A stretch of 64,000 nt of DNA, taken from Maratus speciosus (lineage: Eukaryota > Arthropoda > Arachnida > Araneae > Salticidae). Numbering within the stretch: position 1 is the first letter of the stretch; every line of letters begins with the position of its first letter. Both the position numbers and the translations under genes were made by a program. The stretch is taken from contig OZ010799.1 in assembly GCA_963932465.1 (NCBI GenBank), positions 160,452,761 through 160,516,760 of the forward strand, given 5' to 3'. Below the pieces are notes generated by a model. It did not search any database. It was given only the letters and a program-made list of their open reading frames with translations, and was not told where the DNA came from. Shown piece after piece: positions 21,747-33,893 of the stretch.

Positions 21747-22562
21747 GTATTTTATTTTTTACAAGACACCCTTAACGAAGGTTGTATCGGTTTTAACCAT
21801 GGGGGTTTAAACCATTGTTTTAAACAGGTTTTAACCGTCCTGGTCAAAATCAATTTTGACCATTTTGACCACTGTAATTCACTATTCAATTTATTTACTA
21901 CTAATCAAATGTGTTTTACTAGCATGTGTTAAAACTAAGTTAACAATTGTTAAAAACGTCATAATATAAGTAACATAACACCAGCAAAATACCAAATTAA
22001 AAAAGTCATATCATAACACCAAGATACAACACAAATGTTTTAATTATTTTTTTTACACAAGTTCTTTTATTAGCCCCCGGAACGGTATGCTATTTCTTTC
22101 TCCCAGCTTATTTTGTCTCCAAAAAATAACGTTACCTTACAGACGCTAGCAATAAACAAAGCAGATGTATTATTGTACAATTAAATGCTCTATAGCAGTT
22201 TTTTTAATTTCTAAGCATCGCACATTTTCAATGTTTATACCGTTGTATTGGGAAAAAAAGTACTTTTAAATGCATTCTGTTTGAAAACAGTATTTCCATT
22301 TATTTTTGAAATATTAATTTTTTTGTAGTGTTTAGCACCATTTGCTTAATTTTGGCAACTCAACTACTCCATTTATATAGAAAGGAAAGGAAAATTAGTT
22401 AAAAAATAGCAATTATATATTTTTGTTGCCATTTTCTGATAACAAACAAAAGAAAATGTAATTAAAATATGTGCTATTTTGAAAAAAAATATAAAAGAAT
22501 AATTTCTACGAATAATAAAACATGGAGCTATTATAAACTATATTTAATTTTAAGTATCTGTA

Positions 22563-22824
22563 GACCCTTTCAGTGTGACGTCAGTCATGACGTTTTGGTT
22601 GGAAAATGACTCCAAACAAACGGTTGCTATGCGCCATTTCTTTTTAAATATAAATCGTGGAAAATGTTACCAGTACATATCAAGTATTAAAACACTTATG
22701 TGAGATATAGATATAAGATATAGCTGCAACACACAAACAAAATAGAAAATACAACATAGCAACCGTTTGTTTGGAGTCAGTTTCCAACGATAACGTCATG
22801 ACTGACGTCAAGACTGAAATCGTC
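22563..22824. mobile_element. 262-bp TA-flanked MITE inside the hAT
   Basis: Inverted arms of about 70 bp share TTTCAGT, TGACGTCAGTCATGACGTT and CCAAACAAACGGTTGCTATG, with TA on both sides (22561-22562 and 22825-22826). The arms are about 88% identical. Non-coding; a mariner or Tigger type is suggested by TA. Confidence 0.75.
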
Positions 22825-23309
22825 TATATTAATGTTACAAACAAATGAATGCCTATGAATCATTAGACAGCCGTTTTTTTTGTCCAGTTTCTTTAATGAC
22901 GGCATCTTTTTGCTGCATTTGTGTATTATTTTGAGATAGTGACATCCTATGCATGCTTTACTGTAGATGTTTAAGAGTGGATCATAAATATGTAATTCTT
23001 AAGCGGATGCGAATGACGTTATTTTACATAAAATAAAAGTTTGTGTTTTAAGTCCTAAAATTGAAATATGTTTTGTACTATTTATGTATACATATATTGT
23101 TTTCCATCGGGAGCGACACTAAATTCTGAAAAAGCAGAATTCCTGTTTTCTAGTGTTTTTATGTAATTTGTGTTGGATTTAAAAAGCAATTACAAGTAAC
23201 AACTTTTGCGGTTGTCTCTAAACTTAGACGGTTTAGTAATTTATTTTGGATTATTCCAAATTTAGCGAGCTGGCACAACAGTTCATTAGATGTAATGTGA
23301 ATTAAACAA

Positions 23310-24280
23310 ATTTTATATCAATGCCTTTAACCTTCTTCATTGCTGCCCACCAGACATCAGGCCCAATTGTATCTTTTACACTTTCAGAAAAATAGGATTT
23401 TGGATATGGTGAGGATTCTGCTTGAAATGCTGTTTAAAACTAGCAGAGGCAAAGAGGCAAAGAGGTTGGACCAATATTAATCGTGTAACCACTGCCTTGC
23501 TATTTCTTGCTTCTCTTCATCAATACTTTTACCCGTGTAGACAGGATTTACAATATAAGCCAGAAAATGAATTGGGGTAACATTTTCATTAAATCGAGAC
23601 TGTATCACTTTAGAATAAGTTTCAAGATCTTTCTCTTTTAGCAATCTTAACAATTCGTCGCATGCATCAGATATAGTAGCATCGTCTTTTTTAAGTTTTT
23701 CTAAAGCAAGAGAAATAGGCTTAAGTTGACTTTATAAATGTTTTACTTCTTTGTATATGCCTACATTGTTAATGATTTTAACAATGTTATCATCAATATC
23801 ATTTGCAATTTTCATGTAAAAATCTGTTTTTAATAAAAGTTGTCAAACATTTAATCTGACTGTTCCACCGTGTTTCCCCTGGATGTGGGGGTTTAAAAGA
23901 TGCTTCATATTCAGATAGGCAACCTGAAGGTCGGTGGTTGTTTCAGAAGTATTTCTGGACTTCAATAACAGGCTTCATTATTGAACTAACTTTGTGTTTG
24001 TAATATCTTGTCCTACAAAATTCAAGTAATGTGAAGCACATCCCTAAGAAATAAACAGTTCGTTCTCTATATGCATTTTGAATATCTTCTCTCACGCATT
24101 TCATCTTTTTTTCAATATCACTTACAAAACTTCTTACTTTACAAGCAAACCTGTTTTGTACCTCTTCTTTAGCATCAGCTGCTAGTTTTAAACAATATTG
24201 TGTAGCTTTCTTAGATGCCCCTGTATGAACAGTTGAAAGGAAGAATGATGTTTTCCCTGTTGATATGCAATTAACAATTA
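23310..24280 (-). pseudogene. Broken hAT transposase
   Basis: Several frames must be combined to read it. A stretch of about 80 open codons (STGKTSFFLS ... RERTVYFLG) is followed after a frameshift by CASHYLNFVGQDI, which matches the hAT 'G-C-xx-H-x-L-N' segment. Further along come NSQIKCLTTFI, DATISDACDELLRLL, HFLAYIVNPVYTG and a C-terminal block with 'PYPKSYFSESV' and 'DVWW', the order expected for the middle and insertion regions of hAT transposases. Stops and frameshifts lie between the blocks and no BED finger or complete dimerisation region is visible. It is a dead relic; the assignment rests on motif order, not on an alignment. Confidence 0.6.
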
Positions 24281-24569
24281 TAGGACAATTATGGATCTAC
24301 CTTTCTTATTGTATTGCATAAGTATATTTTACTAATGAGCCTCATTAACTTATCAGTGTATTATTTTTTTAACTGCACTGTTACTTTTATTGCTTATTAA
24401 GTTACTTTTAATTGTAAAGAAAAATTAATTATTCAAATTAAGACCATTTTAAACAGTTATCACCATTTCTGACCAATTTTGACCAATTTTAGACGGTTAA
24501 AACTACTTTTATGCAGTGTCCACGTCAAAATCAATTTTGACAGCTTAAAATTACAACCCTGCCCGTAAC

Positions 24570-25649
24570 GTATATAAATTACTGCACAAATAGCCTTACA
24601 ACACTGTACAAAAATATGCATATTCAGATGTATTTACTGTATAATTTTCAATTAACTTTTTTTTAGCTAAAATGTCTAAACCAGTAAATAAAACCTCATA
24701 AAAGCTTAATTTTGAAATACTGCCACAATTTACAGCAAAACATGTTGATCTAAGGGCAAAGCCCTATTTTTAATAGGCTTTGTCTGGAATCGCTGCTGTA
24801 TTTTAAGAGATGGTAATACTTACCGAGGAAATGAATTTTTGTACTAGAAACTAATCGTCTTATTTAGTTAAAAATAGTCTTCGTTCATAAATTTATCTAT
24901 AAATAAAATATTGTAAGAAAGTTTTCAACAGATTTAATTTTGCTTTTGGTGAAATGTGAGTACAGCATGAGGAGTAAACCTGTATATTAAAAACCTGAAC
25001 CTAAAAATAAGAAATTTTTTTTGTAATCACAGTCCAGTGGGTGAAACTTTCGTTAGTCGTCAATTTCTAGTCGGTAATTATGTTTAATTAATAGCCATCT
25101 AGTATTCAATGTCAATAATTCCATAATTGGCAAAATGTACGTAAATAACATTTTAAATTTTATAAAAGCAATTTATACACTGTTAGGAATTATGTGCTCA
25201 GTTGAATAAACTTTTGGCGAATCAATAGCTGCAACCATAAAATGGCGAAACCTTGTTTCATCATTTGTAGCTCCTGTTGAACTGTAGCTCAAAGCGTTGG
25301 TTCGAGATTTAAGCATCTTACGGTTGTTGCTAGTATAGCACGAAAAGATGGTTCAACTGAGTCCAAACTTTTCAACAGTGTAGATATTTGTTAATTTCTT
25401 TAAAATCTAAAATTAAGGAGAAATTATAAATAACAATTAAAGCTGATTTTTATGAACCACCTTTGTCCTTAGGATTCCACACTACTCAAGAAGGAACATA
25501 CTAGGAAGAAACGAAAACGCTAACGTTAAGTCAAGTCTAAAGCAACGTAATTTTCAAATATCTAGCTTGCAACTATACATACAAGTAAATTTTTATTGAA
25601 AATTTTGCTTTATTTAATTAAAGTATTTCTCCGATTGAATTAGACAAAA
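24570..25649. other. AT-rich non-coding DNA
   Basis: No terminal repeats, tandem arrays or coding potential were recognised. Confidence 0.45.
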
Positions 25650-25856
25650 ATTTCTATTTTGAAAACCAATGAAAAAAAGATTAAAAATACCGTGAAATAC
25701 GCTCTAAAACGGGAGTTAAAATGTTGAGTTGATTAATGCAATAATCGAAAATGATTTGAAATTAAATTCCGTAATACCTTAATCTTTCAAAGAATGAAAA
25801 ATAAAAATAAAACTCAATTCAATTATAAAAACATGTATAATGATCACTTATAAACA

Positions 25857-26161
25857 GATTAAGTAAAATAATGCTATAAAGTGATAAAATATTATTTATT
25901 AAGATTGACGATCGTTTCGTCGCACCAACGGCGACATTATCAAAATCATACACGATAGAAAATATTTTCACATAATTTAAAAATAATAAACATAGTAAAT
26001 AATGTCTCGTGACATTATTTATACTATGTTTATTATTTTAAATTATGTGAAAATATTTTCTATCGTGCATGATTTTGATAATGCCGCCGTTGGTGCGATG
26101 AAACGGTCGTCAATCTTAATAAATGATATTTTATCACTTTATAGCATTATTTTACTTAATC
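25857..26161. mobile_element. 305-bp near-perfect palindrome (foldback MITE)
   Basis: Two arms of about 150 bp (25857-26006 and 26012-26161) starting GATTAAGTAAAATAATGC are inverted copies with only a few mismatches and a loop of about four bases (TCGT). It lies in the satellite array. The plus-strand open frame at 26002-26232 is one arm and not a gene. Confidence 0.8.
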
Positions 26162-26290
26162 AATTCAATTATTTTACACAACTTTCAAAATTGGAAGAGG
26201 TCTTCAAAGGAGGAGTCAAGAAATTGAGTTGATTAATGTAATGACTGAAAATGAGTTCAAATTAAATTCCGCAATCGATTTATCTTTCTC

Positions 26291-26315
26291 AAAAAAAAAA
26301 AAAAAAAAAAAAAAA
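26291..26315 (+). repeat. 25-base A run
   Basis: Homopolymer inside a satellite monomer; other monomers have A-rich but shorter sequence at this point. Confidence 0.95.
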
Positions 26316-27964
26316 CACGATTAAATAATTAAATTATAGTTTTACACAACTTATAAAAACGTAAAAAGTCGTCAAAACAGATATTAAATAACTTGTAAAG
26401 TTGGTTAATGTAATATTATCGCAAATGAGTTCAAATTAAATTCCGCAAACCATTTATCATTCACAAAAAGTAAGAAAAAAAGAATTCAATTCTTTTTATT
26501 TTTACACAACTTTCAAAAACGTAAAAAGTCGTCGGAACAGAAATTAACATGTTAAGTTGCTTAATGTAATGATCGAAAATGAGTTCAAATTAAATTCCGC
26601 AAAGATTCTATCACAAAGAGTTCTATTATGTTACTTTCACACAACTTTCAAAAACAGGGAGAAAACGGTAAATCTGGAATTAAGATGTTAAGTTGACTAC
26701 CTAATGACCGAAAAGGACTTCAAATTAAACTTCACAATCCATTTATTTTTCACAGAGAAAGAAGAATAATTAATTAAATTCTGATATTGTTACTCATTAT
26801 TCAAACAGGAAAGGGGTTCTCAAAAGAAGATTTAATAAATTGAAGTGATTAATATAATGATGGAAAACGCGCTTAAATTAAATTCCACGATCCATTATCT
26901 TTCGCAAAAAAAAGAATCATTTCAATTCTTTTTATACAACTTTCAAAAACGGAAAAGGTCTTCAAAGGAGGAATCAATAAATTGAGTTGATTAATGTAAA
27001 GACTGTAAATATGTTCAAATTAAATTCCGCAATCCATTATCTTTCACAAAAAACAAGAAAAAAGCATTCAATTTCTTTGTTTTTACACAAGTTTAAAAAA
27101 CGTAAAAAGTCGACAGAACAGAAATTATCATGTTATGTTGCTTAATGCTACGATCGAAAGTGAGTTCAAATTAAACTCCGCAATCCATTTATCTTTCACA
27201 AAAAGTTCCATTCTATTATTTTTACACAACTTTCGAAAACGTAAAAAATTGTCAGAACAGAAATTAACATGTTAAGTGGCTTAATGCAATGACAAAAAAT
27301 AATTTCAAATTAAATTCAGCAATCCATTTATATTTCACAATGAGTTTCATTCTATTATTTTTACACAACTTTCAAAAACGTAAAAAATCGCCAGAACAGA
27401 AATTAACATGTTAAGTGGCTTAATGCAATGATCGAAAATGAGTTCAAATAAAATTCCGAAATCCATTTATCTTTCACAATGCGTTCCATTCTATTGCTTT
27501 TACGCAGCTTTCAAAAACGAAAAAAAATCGACAAAACTATAATTAAGATCTTACGTTGCTTTTACAAAATGATCGAAGATCACTTCAAATTAAACTTTGC
27601 CATCCATTTATCTTTCATAGAAAAAGAAGAAAAATTAATTCAATTCTGATATTTTTACGCAACTTTCAAAAATGGAAGGGGTGCTTAAAAGAAGAATTAA
27701 TAAATTAAAGTGATTAATATAATGATGAAAAAGGAGCTTAAATGAAATTCCACGATCCATTTATCTTTCCCAGAAAAAGGGGAATAAAAACAATTCAATT
27801 ATTTTTACATAACTTTCAAGAAGGCAAAGGTCGTGAAAAGAAGTAATCAAGACTGAGTTTATCAATGAAGTGATCGAAAATGAGTTCAAACTAAACTCCG
27901 CAACCCAATAACCTGAAAATTTTTGGAAATACGAGAAAAAAGAAGTGGTTGCATTAATGTAATA

Positions 27965-28137
27965 TAGTAGGCGCTCGATTTTACGAACTCGAGTGGAGTC
28001 ATATAATGTGTTCGTAAAATCAAAAGTTCGTAAATTGGAATAACATTAATTCAATGGGATGCTGGTCGGGACCAGTATATCAATTCGTAAAAACAAAGAA
28101 TTCGTAAAAATGAGGTTCGCAAAATCGACTACAACTG
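27965..28137. mobile_element. Tigger-like MITE, copy 1
   Basis: 173 bp with inverted ends around GCTCGATTTTACGAAC and GTTCGCAAAATCGA, flanked by TA. The interior also contains repeated TTCGTAAA strings. It is part of the ~0.85-kb unit and therefore duplicated with it. Confidence 0.7.
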
Positions 28138-28184
28138 TATATTTTAAGGTTTAAACTTTACCGAAATATTATTTACGTATAGAA

Positions 28185-28345
28185 ATTGTAGTATATTAAT
28201 AGAATAATAAGAGTAGTACACTAATAGTAGTACTATACTACTATAGTATACAGTAGTACTAATATAAGTAGTACTACAGTAGTATAATAGTAGTATTGTG
28301 ATACTACTATAGTAATAATGGTAGTATAATAGAGGAATTTTCTAT
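28185..28345. repeat. (AGT/ACT)-rich trinucleotide block
   Basis: Degenerate run of GTA, AGT and ACT triplets that is largely self-complementary. A second copy starts at 29025 and is cut by the BEL element at 29109; its remainder resumes at 40001. Confidence 0.8.
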
Positions 28346-28802
28346 TATTTTAGTTTTACACAACTTTCAAAAACGTGGAAAAAACGCCAAAACAGGAACT
28401 AAGATGAGAAGTTGATTGTCCAATGATCGAAAACGACTTCAAATTAAACTTCGCAATTCATTTATCTTTCATAGAAAAGAAGAAAAATTAATTTAATTCT
28501 GATATTTTTACGTAACTTTCAAAAATGGAAGGGCTGCTCAAAAGAACAATTAATAAATTCAAGTGATTAATATAATGATAGAAAAGGAGCTTAAATTCCA
28601 CGACGCATTTATCTTTCGCAGATAAAACGAATGCAATTATTTTTACACATCTTTCAAAAAGGCAAAGGTCATGAAAAGAAGGAATCAAGACTGAGTTCAT
28701 CAATGAAGTGATCGAAAATGAGTTCAAACTAAACTCCGACCCCCAATAATCTGAAAATTTTTGGAAATACGAGAAAAAAGAAGTGGTTGCATTAATGTAA
28801 TA

Positions 28803-28975
28803 CAGTAGACGCTCGATTTTACGAACTCGAGTTGAGTCATATAATGTGTTCGTAAAATCGAAAGTTCGTAAATGGGAATATCATTAATTCAATGGGATGC
28901 TGGTCGGGACCAGTACATCAGTTCGTAAAAACAAAGAATTCGTAAAAAAGAGGTTCGCAAAATCGACTACAACTG
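28803..28975. mobile_element. Tigger-like MITE, copy 2
   Basis: 173 bp, about 95% identical to copy 1 and in the same position of the next ~0.85-kb unit. The start CAGTAGACGCTCGATTTTAC and the end GACTACAACTG are inverted, with TA at 28801-28802 and 28976-28977. It multiplied by segmental duplication, not by transposition. Confidence 0.75.
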
Positions 28976-31623
28976 TATATTTTAAGGTTTAAAACTTACC
29001 GAAATAGTATTTACGTATAGAAATTGTAGTATATTAATAGAATAATAAGAGTAGTATAACAATAGTAGTACTATACTACTATAGTATGCAGTAGTACTAT
29101 TATAAGTAGTGTTCGATGAATTGTATATGTTGTGTCAACAGTTAATAAATACACTAGAGATTAAAATAAAATTATATTGAAACAAATATATTGACATCTT
29201 CCTGAGGGTACAGACATGCGGTTTGTTAATTTTAACAAAAGCCAGGCTTTGTGGATGCCCGGTTGCGTTGATTAAAAGTCACAGCTAAAGATGAGCTGAT
29301 GCGTTCAGTCTGAAGGTTGCACTTCAACTGCTCTTCAAATGTAGAATCACTGAAACCAGGAAGTGTCCTTGACCAATACATATAAATCACAATAATTAAT
29401 TTTAAACAACTGAGAAAAATGTCTAAATAGAAAAGTACTTTGATATGATAAACAAAGTTATTTCAATAAGGAAATGTTTATAACACCATTTCAGATGATT
29501 CATAGTTTGAAAATTGCTAATTGCTAAAGGAGCATATTTCACAATAATGATAAATTTATGAGATTTTTTGTCTTGCGTATACATTTCTATATATTTCTAT
29601 TGCAACAGGAAATGAAATGTTGACTTATGATGGATAAGGGTCATTCCATGTCAGTTCAGGCAGGCATGTAACCCACCATCACAGATTTTGATGAAACTGT
29701 GTGTGTTTGTTCCTTTTATTAAGATATGATTCCCAGTATTTTTTTTTTACTCCTTGGTCAAATAGTTTCTGAGAAAAAAATTGTCAAAATTTTGAAAAAC
29801 TGCTGTCAGTTGGCATTCTTGACTGCTTGATTATCAAATGTAGCATGACATAAATATGATCATATTTCAATATCTATTCTACAAATCATCTTCAAATAAT
29901 TTATGCATAATATATAGGGTACGCAGTTTATGAAAAAAAAATACTGTTACGCTTAAAACAATTTAAGTGTGTCTAAAAAAATGTTTAATCTTTGAAGTCG
30001 TGATTTTTTTATGAAAAAAAATGCATTAACTAAAATAGCATTATCAACAAAAGGCGGTATTTTTATTAAATTTATTTTTTGTGGGGGATATACTTAAAAG
30101 TGTCCTTTACCTGATTCTGAAATAAAAATAGTGGGATTTTGGGTGTTTTTAGTAGTATTTCCTATTTAAAAATATTTTGAGGCGTATTTCAAATCAAATC
30201 AAGCAGAGTCATTCCATGTCAGTTCGCATAAGACATTTAATTCACTGTCACAAATTTCAATGAAACTGGGTATGTTTATAGCTCATTTTGAGACGTAATC
30301 ACCTTTAATTTCCTTGATCCTAAGTAAAATATTTTTTAAGATAAAAAAAAATATCTAAATTTTTAATTAAAAAAAAACAATGTTTTTAATGACAGATCTA
30401 TATTCAAAGACTGCATAAAAAAAGTCATTTCAATATAAACTCACTAAATAAGTTTCAAATAATGTATATGTGACAAATAATGTAGGCAGATTATTATTTA
30501 TTGTTGTTTGTCATGTTTAAACGCTAAGAGTGTGTTTAATCTTGTGAATTCTTAAAATCAAGAATTTTGTGAAAAATAATGTGTTAATCAAAAATTTATT
30601 ATTAACCGAAGGCAGGCTATTATTACTTTTTATATTTGTACGTAAAAATTTCTTTTCAATAGTTATAAAATAAAAATAGTGAAAATATGAGCAATTTTAA
30701 CAAAATTTTCATAAAATGTGAATGTTTAATCATAAATATGGAATCTTTTCATGCTAAGATGTACTATAATGACTCGATATCGTGTATTGCTACTCTTGCT
30801 TTAATAAAATACATACAATAATAAAATAACAAATATTATTTACAGCAATAAAGATTAAATTAAATAGTACCAGTTCCCTTACCAACACTACATTGCTCAA
30901 CAGCCGACTTAAAATCAACAGCACACTCTTATTGAAAAATTCTTTCAACTGTTCAAATAATAAATAAACTACATTTAAAAATCTTAATATCAACTTATTA
31001 TCTTAAGACGATAATAATAACTAAACAACATAATGAATTTATAAATCAGCTTTTAATTGAAAATTCATGAAATGGTCCATTTAAATGTTGTTGTTCATCG
31101 AGTCCATCAAAACAAATTAAAAAAAAAAATAGTGAACCTAATATGCTGACTGCAATGACACTTCTAACAAAACTAATTAATTCATTACCATCTGAAATCA
31201 AACCCGAAAGATCAAAAAGAAAAAAAAATCAGCTGTAGTGTGAATGTGACATACTCAGTGGTTGTTGAGATAGGAATGTCTTTGTGACATTTTCACCTGT
31301 ACTTCAATAAAATATAAACATGTAAGCTTTTTTCATTCATCCAAATTAAGTAAAACAATTATAAAATTTTGTTGTCATTACACCAGATGTTAAATTTTTC
31401 GTTACATACTATTAGATAAGTTCTTTACTTTTAGACTTTATTGACATAATATCATGAAATTTACTATATGTATTTTCTATAAGTGTATAAACAATATATA
31501 TGCTTTATTAAACATAAATGAATAAATTTTAAATAATTTGTTTGAGAACAGGGATATATATACACACATATATATGTTGAAAATCCACCTTTCAGCAACA
31601 TTGTGATGAAATAAATCAAATTA

Positions 31624-31797
31624 CCGTAATTTCCGGTGTATAGCCCGCCGATCAAACAATCGTGTCTCGACCGACAAATTTTTAAAAATAAAATGTAACT
31701 TTTTAAATCACAGCAAATATTGGTCTTCAAATACTGAATAAAATTTCTGGATAAAACTGAATTGCTTGATCTACGGGCTATACACCCGAAATTACGG
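31624..31797. mobile_element. 174-bp TA-flanked MITE inside the foldback element
   Basis: Starts CCGTAATTTCCGGTGTATAG and ends with the inverted CTATACACCCGAAATTACGG, 24 bp with one or two mismatches, and TA lies on both sides. The overlapping minus-strand open frame (31464-31802) is not a gene. Confidence 0.8.
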
Positions 31798-32906
31798 TAC
31801 ATATCATTAGAAACTGAATAAAGTTACAAAAGTGCAACTCATTAAGTTTTAAATAATTTTTTAGATATAGTTATTTGAAAGATATAATATAATGGATTAT
31901 GCATTTTTTGCATATATTTAAAGCATAATATGCAAAATTTTATTCAAAAGAGTGAAATTTGGTATTTTTTTCAATATTAACAGCCAAATATGAGTTTAAA
32001 GATTAGGAATGTCATTTTGAAAATTTCTATTGGGCGGTGAGGAGCTAGTGATTTTTCTCTTTTTTAGAAAGGGATAATTGCTCTTCGTCCTAGAAGTTTT
32101 ACTAAAAAACAATATTGCTTATTTTTTTCCTTAAGAAACGAACATAAAAGATAATTTGAAAAATAAAATAAATGTATAAATAAAAATATTTCCAGGGATG
32201 ATACATTGGATAGATTTTACATCAGGAAATATTGATAATTTTAAATATGATTTAAATACTACTAAAACCAACCAAAATCCCACTATTTTTATTTCAGATC
32301 CAGTTATAATGTAGTATTATGTACAATTTAAAATTAAAAAATTAGTCATAGAAACTCCGCCTCTGATTGATAAAGATTTTTTTAATAATTTCATTATTTT
32401 TTGTAAAATATTTTTGATTCAAAGATTATACAATTTTTTAGACACATTTAAATATTTTTTAACATTACAGCAATTTTTTTTCATAATCTACATACTTTAT
32501 TTACCTTGCTTAAATTATTCGAAGAAGATTTCTTTATTAGTTATTGAAATATGATTTTATATATAAAATGAGGCCTTTGAAAATTGAACAATCATTAATG
32601 GCAACTCGTGGCATTTTCCCAAAACTTTGATAATTTTTTCTCATATTTTCACTATTTTTATTTTATAACCATTTAAAAGATATTTTTACGTACAATTAAA
32701 AAAAGCAATAACACCCTGCCTTCGGTTAATAATAAATTTTTGATTAACACATTATTTTTGACAAAATTCTTGATTTTAAAAATTCACAAGATAAAAGACA
32801 CTCTTAGTGTTTAAACATAACAAAAAAAACAAGAAATAATAATCTGCCTACATTATTTGTCACATATACATTATTTGAAACCTATTTAGTGATTTTATAT
32901 TAAAAT

Positions 32907-32909
<3 letters not shown>

Positions 32910-32938
<29 letters not shown>
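32910..32938. repeat. 29-base T run
   Basis: Homopolymer in the right arm of the foldback element; the matching place in the left arm near 30410 has only a short A run. Confidence 0.95.
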
Positions 32939-32941
<3 letters not shown>

Positions 32942-33867
32942 GCAGTTTTTGAATATTGAACTGTCATTAAAAAAAATTTAAAACAATTTTTCAAAATGTT
33001 GATATTTTTTATCTTAAAAAATATTTTACTTAGGATCAAGAAAATTATAGGTGATTACCTCTTAAAATAAGCTTCATTGCCCAATCATTATTCAATTCAT
33101 CCAATTCATCAAACCCAGTTTCATTGAAATTTGTGAAAGTGATTAAATGGATTAGGGGAACTGACATGGAATGACTCTGCTTGATTTGATTTGAAATGCA
33201 CCTCAAAATATGTTTAAATAGGAAATACTACTAAAAACACCCAAAATCCCACTATTTTTATTTCAGAATCAGGTAAAAGACACCTTTAAGTATATCACCC
33301 ACAAAAAATAAATTTAATAAAAATACCGCCTTTTGTTGATAATGCTTTTTTGTTAATGCATTATTTTTCATAAAAAATTCACGACTTCAAAGTTTAAATA
33401 TTCTTTTAGACATACTTAAAATGTTATAAGCGTAGCAATATATTTTTTTTATAAGCTGCGTACCCTAAATATTATACATAAAATATTTGAAGATGATTTG
33501 TAGAGTAGATATTGAAATATGATTATAAATATGACATGCTACATTTGAAAGCCGAGCCGTCAAGAATGCCAGCTGACGGCAGTTTTTCAAAATTTTGACA
33601 ATTTTTTTCTCAGAAACTATTTCACCAAGGAGTAAAAAAAATTACTGGTGATCATATCTTAATAGTAAGAACAAACCACACGCAGTTTCATTAAAATCTG
33701 TGATGGTGGGTTACATATTGATATTTTACTGCCTGATTTGATGTGGAATGCCCCATAAATGTTTTAGATTATTAATTCAAGAAATATCAATAAGGGTTTT
33801 CTTAAATAACAGTCATAGCAATAAATAACTCTAAAGTGATTTTAGTTGAAAATGTGTTCATTGAACA

Positions 33868-33885
33868 TGCTCCCCCCCCCCCCCA
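33868..33885 (-). other. Polypurine tract of the BEL element
   Basis: On the minus strand a run of 13 G plus AGCA directly precedes the 3' LTR start (TGTTC). This is the expected position of the plus-strand priming tract. Confidence 0.7.
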
Positions 33886-33893
33886 TCAGGGCC

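Larger units (their letters stand above)
21777..24561 (-). mobile_element. Degenerate hAT transposon
   Basis: The flanks CCCTTAAC (21769-21776) and CCCGTAAC (24562-24569) are a 7/8-matching 8-bp duplication, as expected for hAT. The right end reads CAGGGTTGTAA on the minus strand and the left end GAAGGTTGTAT, a diverged inverted repeat; subterminal 'TTTTGACC' strings occur at both ends. The interior holds a broken hAT transposase on the minus strand and a nested MITE. Confidence 0.7.
25650..29109. repeat. AT-rich satellite array, ~140-165 bp monomers
   Basis: At least thirteen monomers carry the ordered landmarks TTACACAACTTTCAAAAAC, GTCGTCAAAACAG, AGTTGATTAATGTAATGA, TTCAAATTAAATTCCGCAA and CCATTTATCTTTCACA. 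Landmark spacing is roughly 138-165 bp. From about 27600 the monomers are grouped into a larger ~0.85-kb unit that contains a MITE and a trinucleotide block and repeats at ~28460 and, beyond the BEL insertion, at ~40199. Divergence between monomers is high (perhaps 15-25%). Confidence 0.8.
29638..33754. mobile_element. 4.1-kb foldback DNA element with modular arms
   Basis: Ends are inverted (GGGTCATTCCA at 29638; TGGAATGCCCC ending at 33754) and flanked by ATAA. Inverted similarity continues inwards for about 1.1 kb per arm. Each arm is made of direct modules of roughly 500-560 bp: the terminal phrase CATTCCATGTCAGTTC recurs internally near 30210 (and inverted near 33160), and AAAATCCCACTATTTTTATT occurs near 33242 and 32276 and inverted near 30124. 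The centre (about 30.7-32.2 kb) is AT-rich and holds another MITE. No transposase reading frame was found. Confidence 0.8.
29110..33867 (-). repeat. BEL/Pao 3' LTR, split by the foldback element
   Basis: The LTR pieces are 29110-29637 and 33755-33867, together about 640 bp. Compared with the 5' LTR the split falls in GATGGATAA|ATGTTTTAG, with ATAA at both junctions. Confidence 0.85.

Noticed and set aside
31464..31802. 112-codon minus-strand frame
   Set aside because: Covers a TA-flanked MITE and AT-rich flank; no domain.
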